This document shows, in pieces, positions 50,008-58,918 of a DNA stretch of 64,000 nucleotides; position 1 is the first letter of the stretch; the number at the start of each line of letters is the position of its first letter. The notes under the pieces are model-generated. The model was not told the origin of the DNA and searched no databases. It saw only the letters and a list, made by a program, of their open reading frames with translations. The translations under genes were made by a program, and so were the position numbers. Origin of the DNA: CAYLJO01 sp964383905 (lineage in GTDB: Bacteria; Acidobacteriota; Blastocatellia; Pyrinomonadales; Pyrinomonadaceae); assembly GCA_964383905.1 (NCBI GenBank), contig CAYLJO010000002.1, forward strand, positions 40,577 to 104,576, read 5' to 3'.

Positions 50008-51594
50008 ATGATGAATTTCTGGCAGAACGTACAAGAAGCGGCAGGGCAGGGAGGCGCGTTCCCCTGGATTGTGTGCTGTTTTGTTTTAGTCGCCTTCGTC
50101 CTCTTCGGATTTTTCCCGGCCGAGCGCGGGCGCATCCGCACAGCGATAATACTATTTGCTCTCTCCTTCGCCGGTCTGTTGGCGGCGGGCGCTCTACTTT
50201 CTTATGGGGCCACGAAGGGAGGAAGTGATCCGGCGAGCACCGCACATCTCTGGGTCAGGTGGACTTCGCTCTTCCTTGAAAGCGTGGCGATCATCTATGT
50301 GGTGAGCGTGGTGATCTTTGATGCCGTGCTGGATACCGCCCATCTCAAGCCGCCGCGCATCATGCGCGACCTGCTGCGCGCGCTGGCCTACATTATCGTT
50401 GCGCTCACGCTGCTTTCGCGGGACGGTGTTAATCTGACCGGGATCATTGCGACTTCGGCCATTATCACAGCGGTGATCGGTCTCTCTTTCCAGGACACGC
50501 TGGGAAATATCCTTGGCGGGCTGGCGTTGCAGGCGGAGCGTTCGATCGGCGTCGGCGACTGGGTTCGTCTCGACCAGCAGGAAGGAGTCGTCAAAGAGAT
50601 CAGCTGGCGGCATACATCAATCGAGACGCGCAACTGGGACACCGTGATCATTCCGAACAGCGTGTTAATGAGAAGCCAGGTGACGGTGCTCGGTCGCCGG
50701 GCGGGGGCGCCGCGCCAGCATCGTCAAATGGTCAACTTCAACGTTGATTTCCGGTACACGCCGACGGAGGTGATCGACACGGTGGAGGCGGCCCTGTGCG
50801 ACGAACCCATCGCGAATGTGGCGCGCGAGCCCGCGCCGAACTGCGTGCTGGTGGATTTCAAGGATAGCTATGCGACTTACGCTGTACGTTACTGGCTGAC
50901 CGATCTCGCAGTTAACACCCCGACCGATTCGGTCGTCCGCTCACGCGTCTACTTCGCGCTGCGTCGTAAAGAGATTCCACTCTCAATTCCGGCGCAGTCG
51001 CTATTTATCACCGAAGACGACCAGTCGCGCCGCTCACGCAAGCATGAGGAAGAGATCGAGCGGCGCGTCGGGTCGCTTCGTCATATCGAGCTTTTCCATA
51101 CTTTAACCGAGGATGAGTGGCGTGAGCTGGCCGCGCATTTGCGTGTTGCTCCGTTTGTACGCGGCGAGGCGATGACGCGGCAGGGCGCGGAGGCGCACTG
51201 GCTATACATCATCACAAAAGGGGAGGCAGAAGTTCGTATCAACGTCGACGGCAGCGATCTAAGCGAGAAGGTCGCGACGCTGCACGAAGGGGACTTCTTC
51301 GGCGAAATGGGGCTGATGACAGGCGAGCCGCGCTCGGCGACGGTCGTTGCGCAAACGGATGTCGAATGCTACCGGCTGGACAAGGCTGCCTTTAATGATA
51401 TCCTGCATCGTCGGCCCGAAATCGCCGAGGATATTTCACATATTTTGGCGCGCCGCCGGGCGCAACTCGAAGCCACCCGCGAGGGGCTGGACGAAGAAGC
51501 GATGCGCAAGCGTATGCGCAGTCATCAGGGCGACCTCTTACACCGGATACGCACATTCTTTACCCTCGGAAAGGTAGCACAGAGTGACCGATGA
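50008..51594 (+). CDS. MscS-type channel with C-terminal cyclic-nucleotide-binding domain
   Basis: 528 residues. Four hydrophobic segments (FPWIVCCFVLVAFVLFGFF, AIILFALSFAGLLAAGALLSYG, SLFLESVAIIYVVSVVIFDAVL, and ALAYIIVALTLLSRDGVNLTGIIATSAIITAVIGLSF). The MscS core follows: QDTLGNILGGLALQAERSIGVGDWVRL and HTSIETRNWDTVIIPNSVLMRSQV. The C-terminus is a cyclic-nucleotide domain with its phosphate cassette FFGEMGLMTGEPRSATVVA. It probably gates ion flow in response to tension and a nucleotide. The start is unclear among TTG 50005, ATG 50008 and ATG 50011. Confidence 0.92.
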   Translation: MMNFWQNVQEAAGQGGAFPWIVCCFVLVAFVLFGFFPAERGRIRTAIILFALSFAGLLAAGALLSYGATKGGSDPASTAHLWVRWTSLFLESVAIIYVVSVVIFDAVLDTAHLKPPRIMRDLLRALAYIIVALTLLSRDGVNLTGIIATSAIITAVIGLSFQDTLGNILGGLALQAERSIGVGDWVRLDQQEGVVKEISWRHTSIETRNWDTVIIPNSVLMRSQVTVLGRRAGAPRQHRQMVNFNVDFRYTPTEVIDTVEAALCDEPIANVAREPAPNCVLVDFKDSYATYAVRYWLTDLAVNTPTDSVVRSRVYFALRRKEIPLSIPAQSLFITEDDQSRRSRKHEEEIERRVGSLRHIELFHTLTEDEWRELAAHLRVAPFVRGEAMTRQGAEAHWLYIITKGEAEVRINVDGSDLSEKVATLHEGDFFGEMGLMTGEPRSATVVAQTDVECYRLDKAAFNDILHRRPEIAEDISHILARRRAQLEATREGLDEEAMRKRMRSHQGDLLHRIRTFFTLGKVAQSDR

Positions 51595-51645
51595 CGAGTG
51601 AAGGTTAAAAGCAGGCCTTTCATGTTGTCACCTGTCACCTTTCAT

Positions 51646-52566
51646 ATGGCTGATCGAAACATCTATGCGCTCGGACCTGAAGTTGAGGCGGCTCTCCCGA
51701 CGGGCCGTGCGGTGGTTGCGCTCGAATCAACGGTCATCGCGCACGGTCTGCCGCGACCACAGAACCTGGAAACTGCGCTTCGTCTCGAACAGATCGTACG
51801 GGAATGCGGCGCGACCCCTGCCACGGTGGCGATCCTCGAGGGCCAATTGCACGTCGGCCTGAACCCGGATCAACTACGGCGCATTGCGCAGAGCGATAGC
51901 ATCGGCAAGGTTAGCATCCGCGATCTGCCCCTGGCGGTCGCACGCCGGTCGGACGGCGCAACCACGGTGGCTGCAACCCTCTGGATTGCTGAGCGAGCGG
52001 GCATCAAAATCTTTGCCACCGGCGGCATCGGCGGTGTGCATCGGGGCGGGTTGCCCGACATATCCGCCGACCTGCCCGAGCTGGCGCGGGTGACGATGAC
52101 GGTTGTCTGCTCCGGCGCCAAGATCATCCTCGATCTACCCGCCACGCGTGAATGGCTTGAGACGCATAGCATCACCGTCATTGGATACCGTTGCGATGAG
52201 ATGCCTGGTTTTTATTCGCGGCGAAGCGGGCTGACGGTGGACGCGCGCGCCGAATCGCCTGAAGACGTGGCCGATATTGTACGGGCGCGCAGCGAACTAC
52301 GTCTGAAGGGGGCGACTTTGGTAACGGTGCCGGTGCCCGTGGAGGCGGAAGTTGCGGCGAGCGACCTGCAAGAGGTGCTGGATAAAGCTCTCACGGAAGC
52401 AAAAGAGAAGGGAATTTGTGGGCGCGAATTGACGCCGTACCTGCTCGCGCGTGCTGGCGTGTTAAGCTCCGGCGCCACTCTGAAAGCCAATATCGCCTTA
52501 CTGGAGAACAACGCGCGAGTGGCGGCGGGAATCGCTCTCGCCCTATCGAAAAAAGAGTCTGCTTAA
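51646..52566 (+). CDS. psuG: Pseudouridine-5'-phosphate glycosidase
   Basis: 306 residues. It reversibly splits pseudouridine phosphate into uracil and ribose phosphate. The family blocks are VVALESTVIAHGLPRPQN, LEGQLHVGL, GATTVAATLWIAERAGIKIFATGGIGGVHRG (catalytic Lys in this region), and VVCSGAKIILDLPATREWLE. Length is close to the family. No pseudouridine kinase gene is next to it in the window. Upstream in-frame starts at 51598 and 51622 exist; 51646 gives the family-like N-terminus. Starts 51 nt after the channel gene. Confidence 0.93.
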   Translation: MADRNIYALGPEVEAALPTGRAVVALESTVIAHGLPRPQNLETALRLEQIVRECGATPATVAILEGQLHVGLNPDQLRRIAQSDSIGKVSIRDLPLAVARRSDGATTVAATLWIAERAGIKIFATGGIGGVHRGGLPDISADLPELARVTMTVVCSGAKIILDLPATREWLETHSITVIGYRCDEMPGFYSRRSGLTVDARAESPEDVADIVRARSELRLKGATLVTVPVPVEAEVAASDLQEVLDKALTEAKEKGICGRELTPYLLARAGVLSSGATLKANIALLENNARVAAGIALALSKKESA

Positions 52567-52647
52567 TAATAACGCAGGTGAATAGCGCGACCTGAGGTGG
52601 TATTGAGCGTGTGATTCATAGACATGCTTCCACCGACAAAATTTTCA

Positions 52648-53394
52648 TCACTCCGCGCTCCTGACGCCCACCTCATCCAACCGAAGCAGCAGGTCCGCAG
52701 GGTCGTTATAAACCCGGTACGCGCCCGCGCGTTCCAGCTCCTCACGCCCGTAACCGCCCGACAGCAGCCCCACGCCCAGCGCCCGCGCCCGCCGCGCCGC
52801 CAGCAGATCCCACACGCTGTCTCCGACGACGACAGAAGCGCCAACGTCCACGCCCAGCCGCTCTGCCGCCGCCAGAAACAGGTCGGGGTCGGGCTTGGCG
52901 TGCCGCACCTGGTCGCGCGTCACCACCACGGCCTCCGGGCCGACGCCCAGTAGATCAAGTGTGAGGCGGGCACTCTCGATCCGCCCGCTGGTCGCGACCG
53001 CCCACGGCACCCTTGCGCGCGTCAGGTAGTCGAGCAGCTCTCGCGCGCCTGGCAGCGGGCGCACCTGCGACATGTAGCGGGCATACGCCTCGGCATGGAT
53101 CCGCTGTAGCCGCTCGGCCTCCTCGACGGAGACGCGGTGCCCGGTCTCCCTAAGCAACGCGTTGACGAACAATCCGCCGCTCATCCCGATCTGGCGGTGG
53201 ATGCGCCAGACCGCCAGGCGGATGCCGCCCGCTTCGAGAGCCTCGCGCCAGGCGAGTACGTGCTGGTAGACGCTGTCGACCAGCGTGCCGTCAAGGTCGA
53301 ACAAGAAGGCCGTTCCACTTCTCACGCCTTCTTCCTTTGACGAATCGTCCGTCATCTGGCGTAGCGCGGAGTCGTCTTGGTCAGGTTGGCACAT
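52648..53394 (-). CDS. HAD-superfamily phosphatase
   Basis: 248 residues. HAD motifs: DLDGTLVDS (motif I, nucleophile Asp), TSGR (motif II), AKPDPD with Lys (motif III) and VVGDSVWDLLAA (motif IV). Cap of the phosphoglycolate phosphatase/beta-phosphoglucomutase type. Substrate unknown. The N-terminal 25 or so residues are polar and non-conserved. ATG 53394 is used; TTG 53403 and ATG 53355 are in frame. It is flanked on both sides by near-identical short sequences (see findings). Confidence 0.88.
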   Translation of the reverse strand: MCQPDQDDSALRQMTDDSSKEEGVRSGTAFLFDLDGTLVDSVYQHVLAWREALEAGGIRLAVWRIHRQIGMSGGLFVNALLRETGHRVSVEEAERLQRIHAEAYARYMSQVRPLPGARELLDYLTRARVPWAVATSGRIESARLTLDLLGVGPEAVVVTRDQVRHAKPDPDLFLAAAERLGVDVGASVVVGDSVWDLLAARRARALGVGLLSGGYGREELERAGAYRVYNDPADLLLRLDEVGVRSAE

Positions 53395-53488
53395 GATGTT
53401 CAAATCTCAATTTGAGTATCGCTGATACCCCTCCCTGCTTAATGCACAGCAAAATGGATGGCGCGACCTGAGACGATGTTGAAGAGCG

Positions 53489-53845
53489 TCAGGAGCTCCA
53501 GAATGCGCTGGTGATGATACGCTTCGCTTCCTCAATGCTCAAATCGCCCCTGGCCAGTTTGTTGCCGATCGTATCGGCATCGTTCGTCCTGCCGGCGGTG
53601 GTGCGAATACTGGCCTGCTCAGGTGTGATGCCTGCCATCTCCAGGACGCGCGCGCGTTCGGCGTCGAAGCATCTGGCATGAAGCCAATCTTCGACCTCTT
53701 CCGCATCGTCGAAACCGGCCTCGGTCCATCTCCGGGCGGCCTCTTCGGCGGTCGCTCCCCCCGCCACAGCATCAGTGTGGCGCCCTATCGCTTCGGCGAT
53801 GCGTCGAATTAATCCCGAATATTCCGGCCGGCCGCGTTCAACCAT
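53489..53845 (-). CDS. Small hypothetical protein
   Basis: 118 residues, no recognised family. Mostly helical and acidic: GLIRRIAEAIGRHTDAVAGGATAEEAARRWTEAGFDDAEEVEDWLHARCFDAERARVLEMAGITPEQA, ending in KLARGDLSIEEAKRIITSAF. The composition resembles a cytosolic helical adaptor. It is read from the same strand as the HAD gene, 94 nt away. Real-gene status is likely because of its coherent composition, but no homologue is recognised. Confidence 0.55.
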   Translation of the reverse strand: MVERGRPEYSGLIRRIAEAIGRHTDAVAGGATAEEAARRWTEAGFDDAEEVEDWLHARCFDAERARVLEMAGITPEQASIRTTAGRTNDADTIGNKLARGDLSIEEAKRIITSAFWSS

Positions 53846-54047
53846 ATGCTTACCACTACGCTATCTGTTAATATTGTACTATCTGCAGTGCGATCACTGT
53901 TACTGCCAAGCTCTTAGGTGACGGGCGGGCTGAAGCAGGCGTAGCCGGTGAATGCGGCTAATAGAGGGAGGGAGCGCTCGGCCGTCTTTATCTCGTAGGC
54001 CTCCGGTAATAGGTTTGTTAATTAACCTGGCATACCGGGATAAGATT

Positions 54048-54680
54048 ATGTCACGAACTACTGTCGCCATTGGTGGCTTTTCTTCCGAGGTCGGCAAGAC
54101 CACGTTGATGTGTGACCTGTTGCGCGCCCTTCCGGGCTGGGAAGCAATTAAGATCACCCGCGGGCATTATCGTTCGTGCGGCAAAGACCCGCACGCGTGC
54201 TGCGTCAGCCACCTGCTCAGCGATCAACCGGTGATCCGTTCAGGGCGCCAGCAGACGTATGCGTCGGGGAAAGATACCGGACGATATTGGGATGCGGGGG
54301 CGGCCAATGTCCATTGGGTGATTGTCACCGATCATCAGGTCGAGCAGGGAATTAAGCGGGCGCTGGAAAGTGTCCAATCCGAAGGTGTTTTGATCGAGGG
54401 CAATAGCTTTCAACAGTTCATTAACGTTGATTTTGCTGTGATGGTAGCGCGCGGAGGCGGGGGGAAGATCAAACCATCGGCCCGCCGCGCGCTTGACATG
54501 GCTTCGGCACTCTACCTGTTTGACGGCGAGAGAGCCGGGGCGAATGAGAGGCTATTCACATCGCGCGGTGAAGACTCAAGCCTCACCGACCTGATCGGCG
54601 ACCTGCCGGTCTACCACCGCGAAGAGCTCCCTCAGTTGATTGCTCGCCTCCGGGCGATTCACGCATCTCTTGCCGCCTGA
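54048..54680 (+). CDS. P-loop protein with Cys/His cluster (MobB-like)
   Basis: 210 residues from ATG 54048. Walker A is GGFSSEVGKTTLMC. A cluster YRSCGKDPHACCVSHLL follows, a possible metal or Fe-S site. Later QQTYASGKDTGRYWDAGAANVHWVIVTDH and EGVLIEGNSFQQFINVDFAVMVARGGG look like the second half of a MobB/GTPase-type nucleotide fold. I do not know the function; MobB (molybdenum-cofactor guanylation) is the nearest match by fold. An in-frame ATG at 53952 would add 32 non-family residues. It stands alone. Confidence 0.75.
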   Translation: MSRTTVAIGGFSSEVGKTTLMCDLLRALPGWEAIKITRGHYRSCGKDPHACCVSHLLSDQPVIRSGRQQTYASGKDTGRYWDAGAANVHWVIVTDHQVEQGIKRALESVQSEGVLIEGNSFQQFINVDFAVMVARGGGGKIKPSARRALDMASALYLFDGERAGANERLFTSRGEDSSLTDLIGDLPVYHREELPQLIARLRAIHASLAA

Positions 54681-54984
54681 TGCTCTACAAGCGTAGGCGG
54701 ATTTCATCTCTCTTGACTCCTTCCACATTAAAGGAAGCTGATAAATCGAATGGTATGACTTTTACCTTTGTGGTAAATTGTTGGTGCTCTTCGCAATCAT
54801 AGGTATAGTCCGCATCTACAGGGTTGGAGTGCCGTGCGCAATAATCGCTGCACGGCTCATGCCAAGTCCTTACACGGGGGTGAGCTTACAGGCCCCGATT
54901 TAAGGCTCATCTCGAATCGAAAAATGTTAGCCCCTCATCACGAAGCCTCGTTCCGGCTCACATTAAACCGGATTTAGAGGTTTG
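54681..54984. other. Leader of the branched-chain amino acid transport operon
   Basis: 304 nt. It holds the promoter at 54781-54809 and, in the mRNA leader, inverted repeat GCCGTGC/GCACGGC (54831-54837, 54850-54856). No gene is seen. Confidence 0.55.
54781..54809 (+). promoter_or_regulatory. Promoter of the liv operon
   Basis: TTGGTG (54781-54786), 17-nt spacer, TATAGT (54804-54809). The -10 matches consensus at five of six positions. The leader to the first ATG is about 170 nt. Confidence 0.55.
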
Positions 54985-56301
54985 ATGATGATTCGCTGGA
55001 GGAAAACCGCCGTGACGAAAACGTTGATCTGGAGAGAAGTGAGGCGGGCGCTTGTGGTGGCCGGTGTGGTAACGCTGATTCTCGTTCAATCGCTGTTACT
55101 GACAGGCTGCAAAAGCGGGGGCTCGCCGGGCGGGAGCCCGGCGGGTGGTGACTCGATAAAGATCGGTGTGGTGCTGCCTATCACGGGCCGGGAGGCAAAG
55201 CCCGGCCAGTACCAGAGGGAAGGCATCCAGTTGGCCTTCAAGAAAATTAATGGCGGTGGCGGAGTACTTGTTAGAGATCTGGGGAAGAAGCTCCCTCTCC
55301 AGGAAGTCTTTTACGACGACGGCTCCGATCAGGCCAAGTCCGCCTCGTTAGTCGAGCGGGCGATGAGCTCGGATAATGTCGTGGCGGTCCTGGGCGGCTA
55401 CTCCACCGCGCTCGGCGAAGCCGAGTCGGTCATGCCGGACAGGTACCAGACGCCGTGGATTACGACCGGGGCTGCCGCCACGACCATCTTCAGCCATAAC
55501 TATAAGTGGGTCTTTGGGACCTTGAGCCCGACGACCCTTTTGGGATCAACCACGGCCGAATTCCTGGGAAGCCTCGTCGACCAGGGCAAGCTCAATAAGG
55601 GGCTCAAGATCGCGATGGCCCTTGAGAATACGGACCACGGGGTTGACTACGGCAACGGAATAAAGAGTTGGATCAAGGGGCATCCGGGATATTTTGATGT
55701 CGTCTTTAGCGAAAATTTTGAGCTTGGCGGCACTGACTTCTCCGGGCTTTTACAGAAGGTGAAGAGTGCTAACGCTGACATGTTCCTGGCCGACGCGCAC
55801 CTGCAGGATTACATCACAATGCACAGGCAGTATGTTCAAAGTGGCATGTACCACCGGATGTTAAGCTATGGGGCGCGCGGACCCGAAGAGGATGCCAGGA
55901 AGGCCCTGGGAGATTCGGTCAACTATATCTTCGCGGGCATCTGGTGGTCCAAGAAGCTTCCGTACCCGCAGGTCAAGCAATTTGTGGATGACTATAAGGC
56001 GCTTTACGGGAGGGAGCCGGATTCCTGGTACCCGGCGACGGCTTACGATGCGGTCAGGGCGCTGGCCGCCGCCATCGAGAAAGCAGGCAGTCTGAATAAG
56101 ACGGCCATTCGCGACGCGCTGAAGCAGACGGATATGAAGGATTCTCTTCTTCCGGGCCAGGAGCTCAAGTTCCAGGATAACGGGCAAGACACCGCCAGCT
56201 TCGTTATTGTCCAGAACAAGCCGGAAGGTAAGGTGGACATCGTTTACCCAAAGGATGCGGCCACCGGAGACGCGGTGGCGCCGATACCGAAGCAGAAATA
56301 G
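54985..56301 (+). CDS. livK: Branched-chain amino acid ABC transporter, substrate-binding lipoprotein
   Basis: 438 residues. Lipobox LLLTGC with Cys42, then a Gly/Ser-rich linker and a type I periplasmic-binding fold: IKIGVVLPITGREAKPGQ, LQEVFYDDGSDQAKSASLVERAMSSDNVVAVLGGYSTALGEAES, LKIAMALENTDHGVDYG, SWYPATAYDAVRALAAAIEKAGS. It captures the ligand for the LivHMGF complex encoded directly downstream. The true ligand may be leucine-type, or an amide or urea, as LivK-like proteins vary. Next gene starts 9 nt after the stop. Confidence 0.9.
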   Translation: MMIRWRKTAVTKTLIWREVRRALVVAGVVTLILVQSLLLTGCKSGGSPGGSPAGGDSIKIGVVLPITGREAKPGQYQREGIQLAFKKINGGGGVLVRDLGKKLPLQEVFYDDGSDQAKSASLVERAMSSDNVVAVLGGYSTALGEAESVMPDRYQTPWITTGAAATTIFSHNYKWVFGTLSPTTLLGSTTAEFLGSLVDQGKLNKGLKIAMALENTDHGVDYGNGIKSWIKGHPGYFDVVFSENFELGGTDFSGLLQKVKSANADMFLADAHLQDYITMHRQYVQSGMYHRMLSYGARGPEEDARKALGDSVNYIFAGIWWSKKLPYPQVKQFVDDYKALYGREPDSWYPATAYDAVRALAAAIEKAGSLNKTAIRDALKQTDMKDSLLPGQELKFQDNGQDTASFVIVQNKPEGKVDIVYPKDAATGDAVAPIPKQK

Positions 56302-56310
56302 CCGCTCCTT

Positions 56311-57204
56311 ATGAGCGCAGTAGACTTTCTGAATCTGCTCATCGCCGCGCTGCTTCTGGCAGGCGTATATGCGACCATGTCCTACGGGATGACGGTCATC
56401 TACGGTGTGATGAAGATTGTTAATCTGGCCCACGCCGGGTTCATGATGCTTGGCGCCTACTTCGCCTACGAACTCTTTCAGCGCTTCGGGCTCGACCCGG
56501 TAATCAACGCGGTCCTCGCCTTCCCGGTCTTCTTTCTGTTGGGTATGGTCGTCCACCGGCTGCTGGTCAGGTGGATACCGACGTCGGACGTGCCGACGCT
56601 GACCTCCCTGCTTCTTTTGTTCGGACTCTGGCTGGTCCTGCAGAACATCGGTTACCTGGTCTGGGGCAACACCGACCGGGCGATCTTAACTCCCCGTACG
56701 TTATCGACGTTGCGCGTCGGGCCGGTGATGGTTTCGACCGTCAGAGTCGTGGTCTTTGCCGCGGGCGTGGCCTGTTTAATAGTCCTCCAGTTTACTTTGA
56801 ACAGGACCTGGTTTGGCCGGTCGGTCAGGGCGCTGACCCAGAACAGGTACGCCGGACAGATCGTCGGGATAGACACGGAGAAGACTGCGCGGCTGACATT
56901 CGGGGTGGGCATCGCTTTCTCTGGGTTGGCCGGCGCCCTGCTGGCCACCCTCTATTCTTTCAACCCGGATTTTGGCCGGCCGTTTCTGATCAGGTCTTTC
57001 GTGATCATCGTCCTCGGCGGCCTGGAGTCGTTTTCCGGCGTGGCCCTGGGCGCCGTAATTCTCGCGCTCGTCGAGACGTTCAGCATCCTGTTTGTTCCGG
57101 CCGGGTACCAGCCGGCCATATCTTTCGGGCTCCTGGTCGTCGCGCTCATCGTCTTGCCCGGCGGGGTCGCCAGCCTCCTGGAAAGAAGGGTGCGTCGGGC
57201 ATGA
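56311..57204 (+). CDS. livH: Branched-chain amino acid ABC transporter permease
   Basis: 297 residues, many membrane helices. LIAALLLAGVYATMSYGMTVIYGVMKIVNLAHAGFMMLGAYFAYEL is the LivH start, and AGQIVGIDTEKTARLTFGVGIAFSGLAGALLATLYSFNPDFGRPF and LGGLESFSGVALGAVILALVETFSILF the coupling regions. It overlaps livM by 4 nt (ATGA) and follows livK by 9 nt. Confidence 0.93.
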   Translation: MSAVDFLNLLIAALLLAGVYATMSYGMTVIYGVMKIVNLAHAGFMMLGAYFAYELFQRFGLDPVINAVLAFPVFFLLGMVVHRLLVRWIPTSDVPTLTSLLLLFGLWLVLQNIGYLVWGNTDRAILTPRTLSTLRVGPVMVSTVRVVVFAAGVACLIVLQFTLNRTWFGRSVRALTQNRYAGQIVGIDTEKTARLTFGVGIAFSGLAGALLATLYSFNPDFGRPFLIRSFVIIVLGGLESFSGVALGAVILALVETFSILFVPAGYQPAISFGLLVVALIVLPGGVASLLERRVRRA

Positions 57205-58175
57205 TCGCAGACGCCGGGAGAACAGAGCGCATTTTGCCATTTAGATCGGCCGCAAGCTGGGTGCCTTTTTTGGCGTTGGCCGTTCTGGCCATGCTCCCAT
57301 TAATAGGTCTGGACCCCAATAACACGCGGCTCCTCTTCGTGACCCTGGTCTGGGTCACGACCAGCGTGGCGTGGAACTTGCTGGGGGGCTTTGCGGGACA
57401 AGTCTCTTTCGGCTTCGCCGTTTTCTATGGTCTGGGGGCATACACTGCGGCCCTTTTGATCACGGCCGGCGTGCAGCCCTACCTGTCATTCCTGGCCGCG
57501 GCCGTCGTCGCCTCGCTGGTGTCCCTGGTCATTGGGTTGCCGACATTCAGCCTGCGCGGGCCGTACTTTGCTATTGCGACCATTGGCGTCAGCGAGGCCG
57601 TCCGCGTGGTGATGTCTAACCTGTCCATCACCGGCGGGGCCAGCGGATACCGCATTGTGGAGCGTGCGCCGTTCAATCAGGTCGAGCATTTTTACACCGC
57701 CCTGATCCTGGCTGCAATCGCCGTGATCATCTCTATTGCAGTCCGCAACTCCAAATTCGGGCTGGGCCTCGTCGCGGTCAGAGAAGATGAGGTGGCCGCC
57801 GCCGACCTGGGCCTTAATCCGTTCACCTACAAGCTGGCGGCTCATGCGCTCGCGGCGGCGCTGACCGGCGCTGCCGGCGGCGTATTCGCCAGGTATGCGG
57901 CGTTCATTCACCCGGAAGGCGTGTTTGCCTTTCAGACCAGTGTGTCGATACTTCTCATGCCCGTCATCGGGGGCCTCGGGACAATCTGGGGGCCGGTTAT
58001 CGGCGGGGTTATCTACGGCATAGTCCAGGAACAGTTGGTCGCCGCTTTCCCGGGACTACATCTATTGCTTTACGGCGCGTTGTTGATACTGATTATTCTT
58101 TTCGAGCCCGGGGGGGTCGTCGGTCTGTTGGGCAGGCTCTCGGGGATCAACCGCAGGGGGAAGGGCAGGCTATAG
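57201..58175 (+). CDS. livM: Branched-chain amino acid ABC transporter permease
   Basis: 324 residues. Membrane helices, with LLGGFAGQVSFGFAVFYGLGAYTAALL and FSLRGPYFAIATIGVSEAVRVVMSN as LivM hallmarks, then VREDEVAAADLGLNPFTYKLAAHALAAALTGAAGGVF and LIPVIGG-like GGLGTIWGPVIGGVIYG. Start ATG overlaps the livH stop. A larger frame reaching back to 56571 is only an open shadow of livH. The stop abuts livG. Confidence 0.93.
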   Translation: MIADAGRTERILPFRSAASWVPFLALAVLAMLPLIGLDPNNTRLLFVTLVWVTTSVAWNLLGGFAGQVSFGFAVFYGLGAYTAALLITAGVQPYLSFLAAAVVASLVSLVIGLPTFSLRGPYFAIATIGVSEAVRVVMSNLSITGGASGYRIVERAPFNQVEHFYTALILAAIAVIISIAVRNSKFGLGLVAVREDEVAAADLGLNPFTYKLAAHALAAALTGAAGGVFARYAAFIHPEGVFAFQTSVSILLMPVIGGLGTIWGPVIGGVIYGIVQEQLVAAFPGLHLLLYGALLILIILFEPGGVVGLLGRLSGINRRGKGRL

Positions 58176-58198
58176 AGCCAATCTTACAAACTAAAGGC

Positions 58199-58918
58199 TT
58201 GACCAGATATTTTGGGGGGCTGGCCGCTGTCAAGGATGTCACGCTCGAGGTGACTGAGGGGCAGATCTTCGGTCTCATCGGGCCGAATGGCGCCGGGAAG
58301 ACAACGCTCTTCAGTATGATCGCCGGGGCGCTCAGACCAAGCTCGGGGACCATCATGCTCAAGACGAAAGATGTGACGGGCGTTAAACCCTACCAGGGGG
58401 TCAAGGCCGGTATCGTTCGCACGCACCAGGTGGTAAGGCCCTTCAAATCCATGACGGTGCTCGAGAATGTCAAGGTGGCTCTACATTTTGGCCGGCGCAG
58501 GATTAATGGCTCCGCGGCGGCCGGTGAGGCCGCCACACAGGTCCTGAAGTTTATCGGGCTGGACCATCTGGCCCACACACCGGCCTCAGTCTTACCGATC
58601 GGTAATCAGAAGCGGCTCGAGCTGGCCCGCGCCCTGGCGGCCGACCCGATACTGCTTCTCTGCGATGAGATATGTGGCGGACTGACGGAAACGGAGACCA
58701 GGTCTGTGCTCGACCTGCTCCGCCAAATACGGGAACAGGGGGTCACCATCATCTACATCGAGCACGATATCAAAGCGGTCATGTCGGTGTGCCACAGGAT
58801 TGCGGTGCTAAATTATGGGCGGAAACTGGCCGAGGGCAGTCCCGAGGAGATCCAGAACAACCCGGAAGTTATTGAGGCGTATCTCGGGACAGCGGCCGTG
58901 GAAAAGCGGGATGAGTGA
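58199..58918 (+). CDS. livG: Branched-chain amino acid ABC transporter ATPase
   Basis: 239 residues from TTG 58199, the first conventional start. Walker A GPNGAGKTT near residue 28, Q-loop region VRTHQVVRPFKSM, a signature replaced by LPIGNQKRLELARALAADP (degenerate LSGGQ), and Walker B ILLLCDE, with H-loop EHD. The family's usual first strand is encoded upstream as EPILQTKGL, in frame after ATA at 58172, so a non-canonical or undetected start may be used. It overlaps livF by 8 nt. Confidence 0.88.
   Translation: MTRYFGGLAAVKDVTLEVTEGQIFGLIGPNGAGKTTLFSMIAGALRPSSGTIMLKTKDVTGVKPYQGVKAGIVRTHQVVRPFKSMTVLENVKVALHFGRRRINGSAAAGEAATQVLKFIGLDHLAHTPASVLPIGNQKRLELARALAADPILLLCDEICGGLTETETRSVLDLLRQIREQGVTIIYIEHDIKAVMSVCHRIAVLNYGRKLAEGSPEEIQNNPEVIEAYLGTAAVEKRDE

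Noticed and set aside
56571..57200. Upstream extension of the livM frame
   Set aside because: It is an out-of-frame shadow of livH; the real start is the ATG at 57201 overlapping the livH stop.
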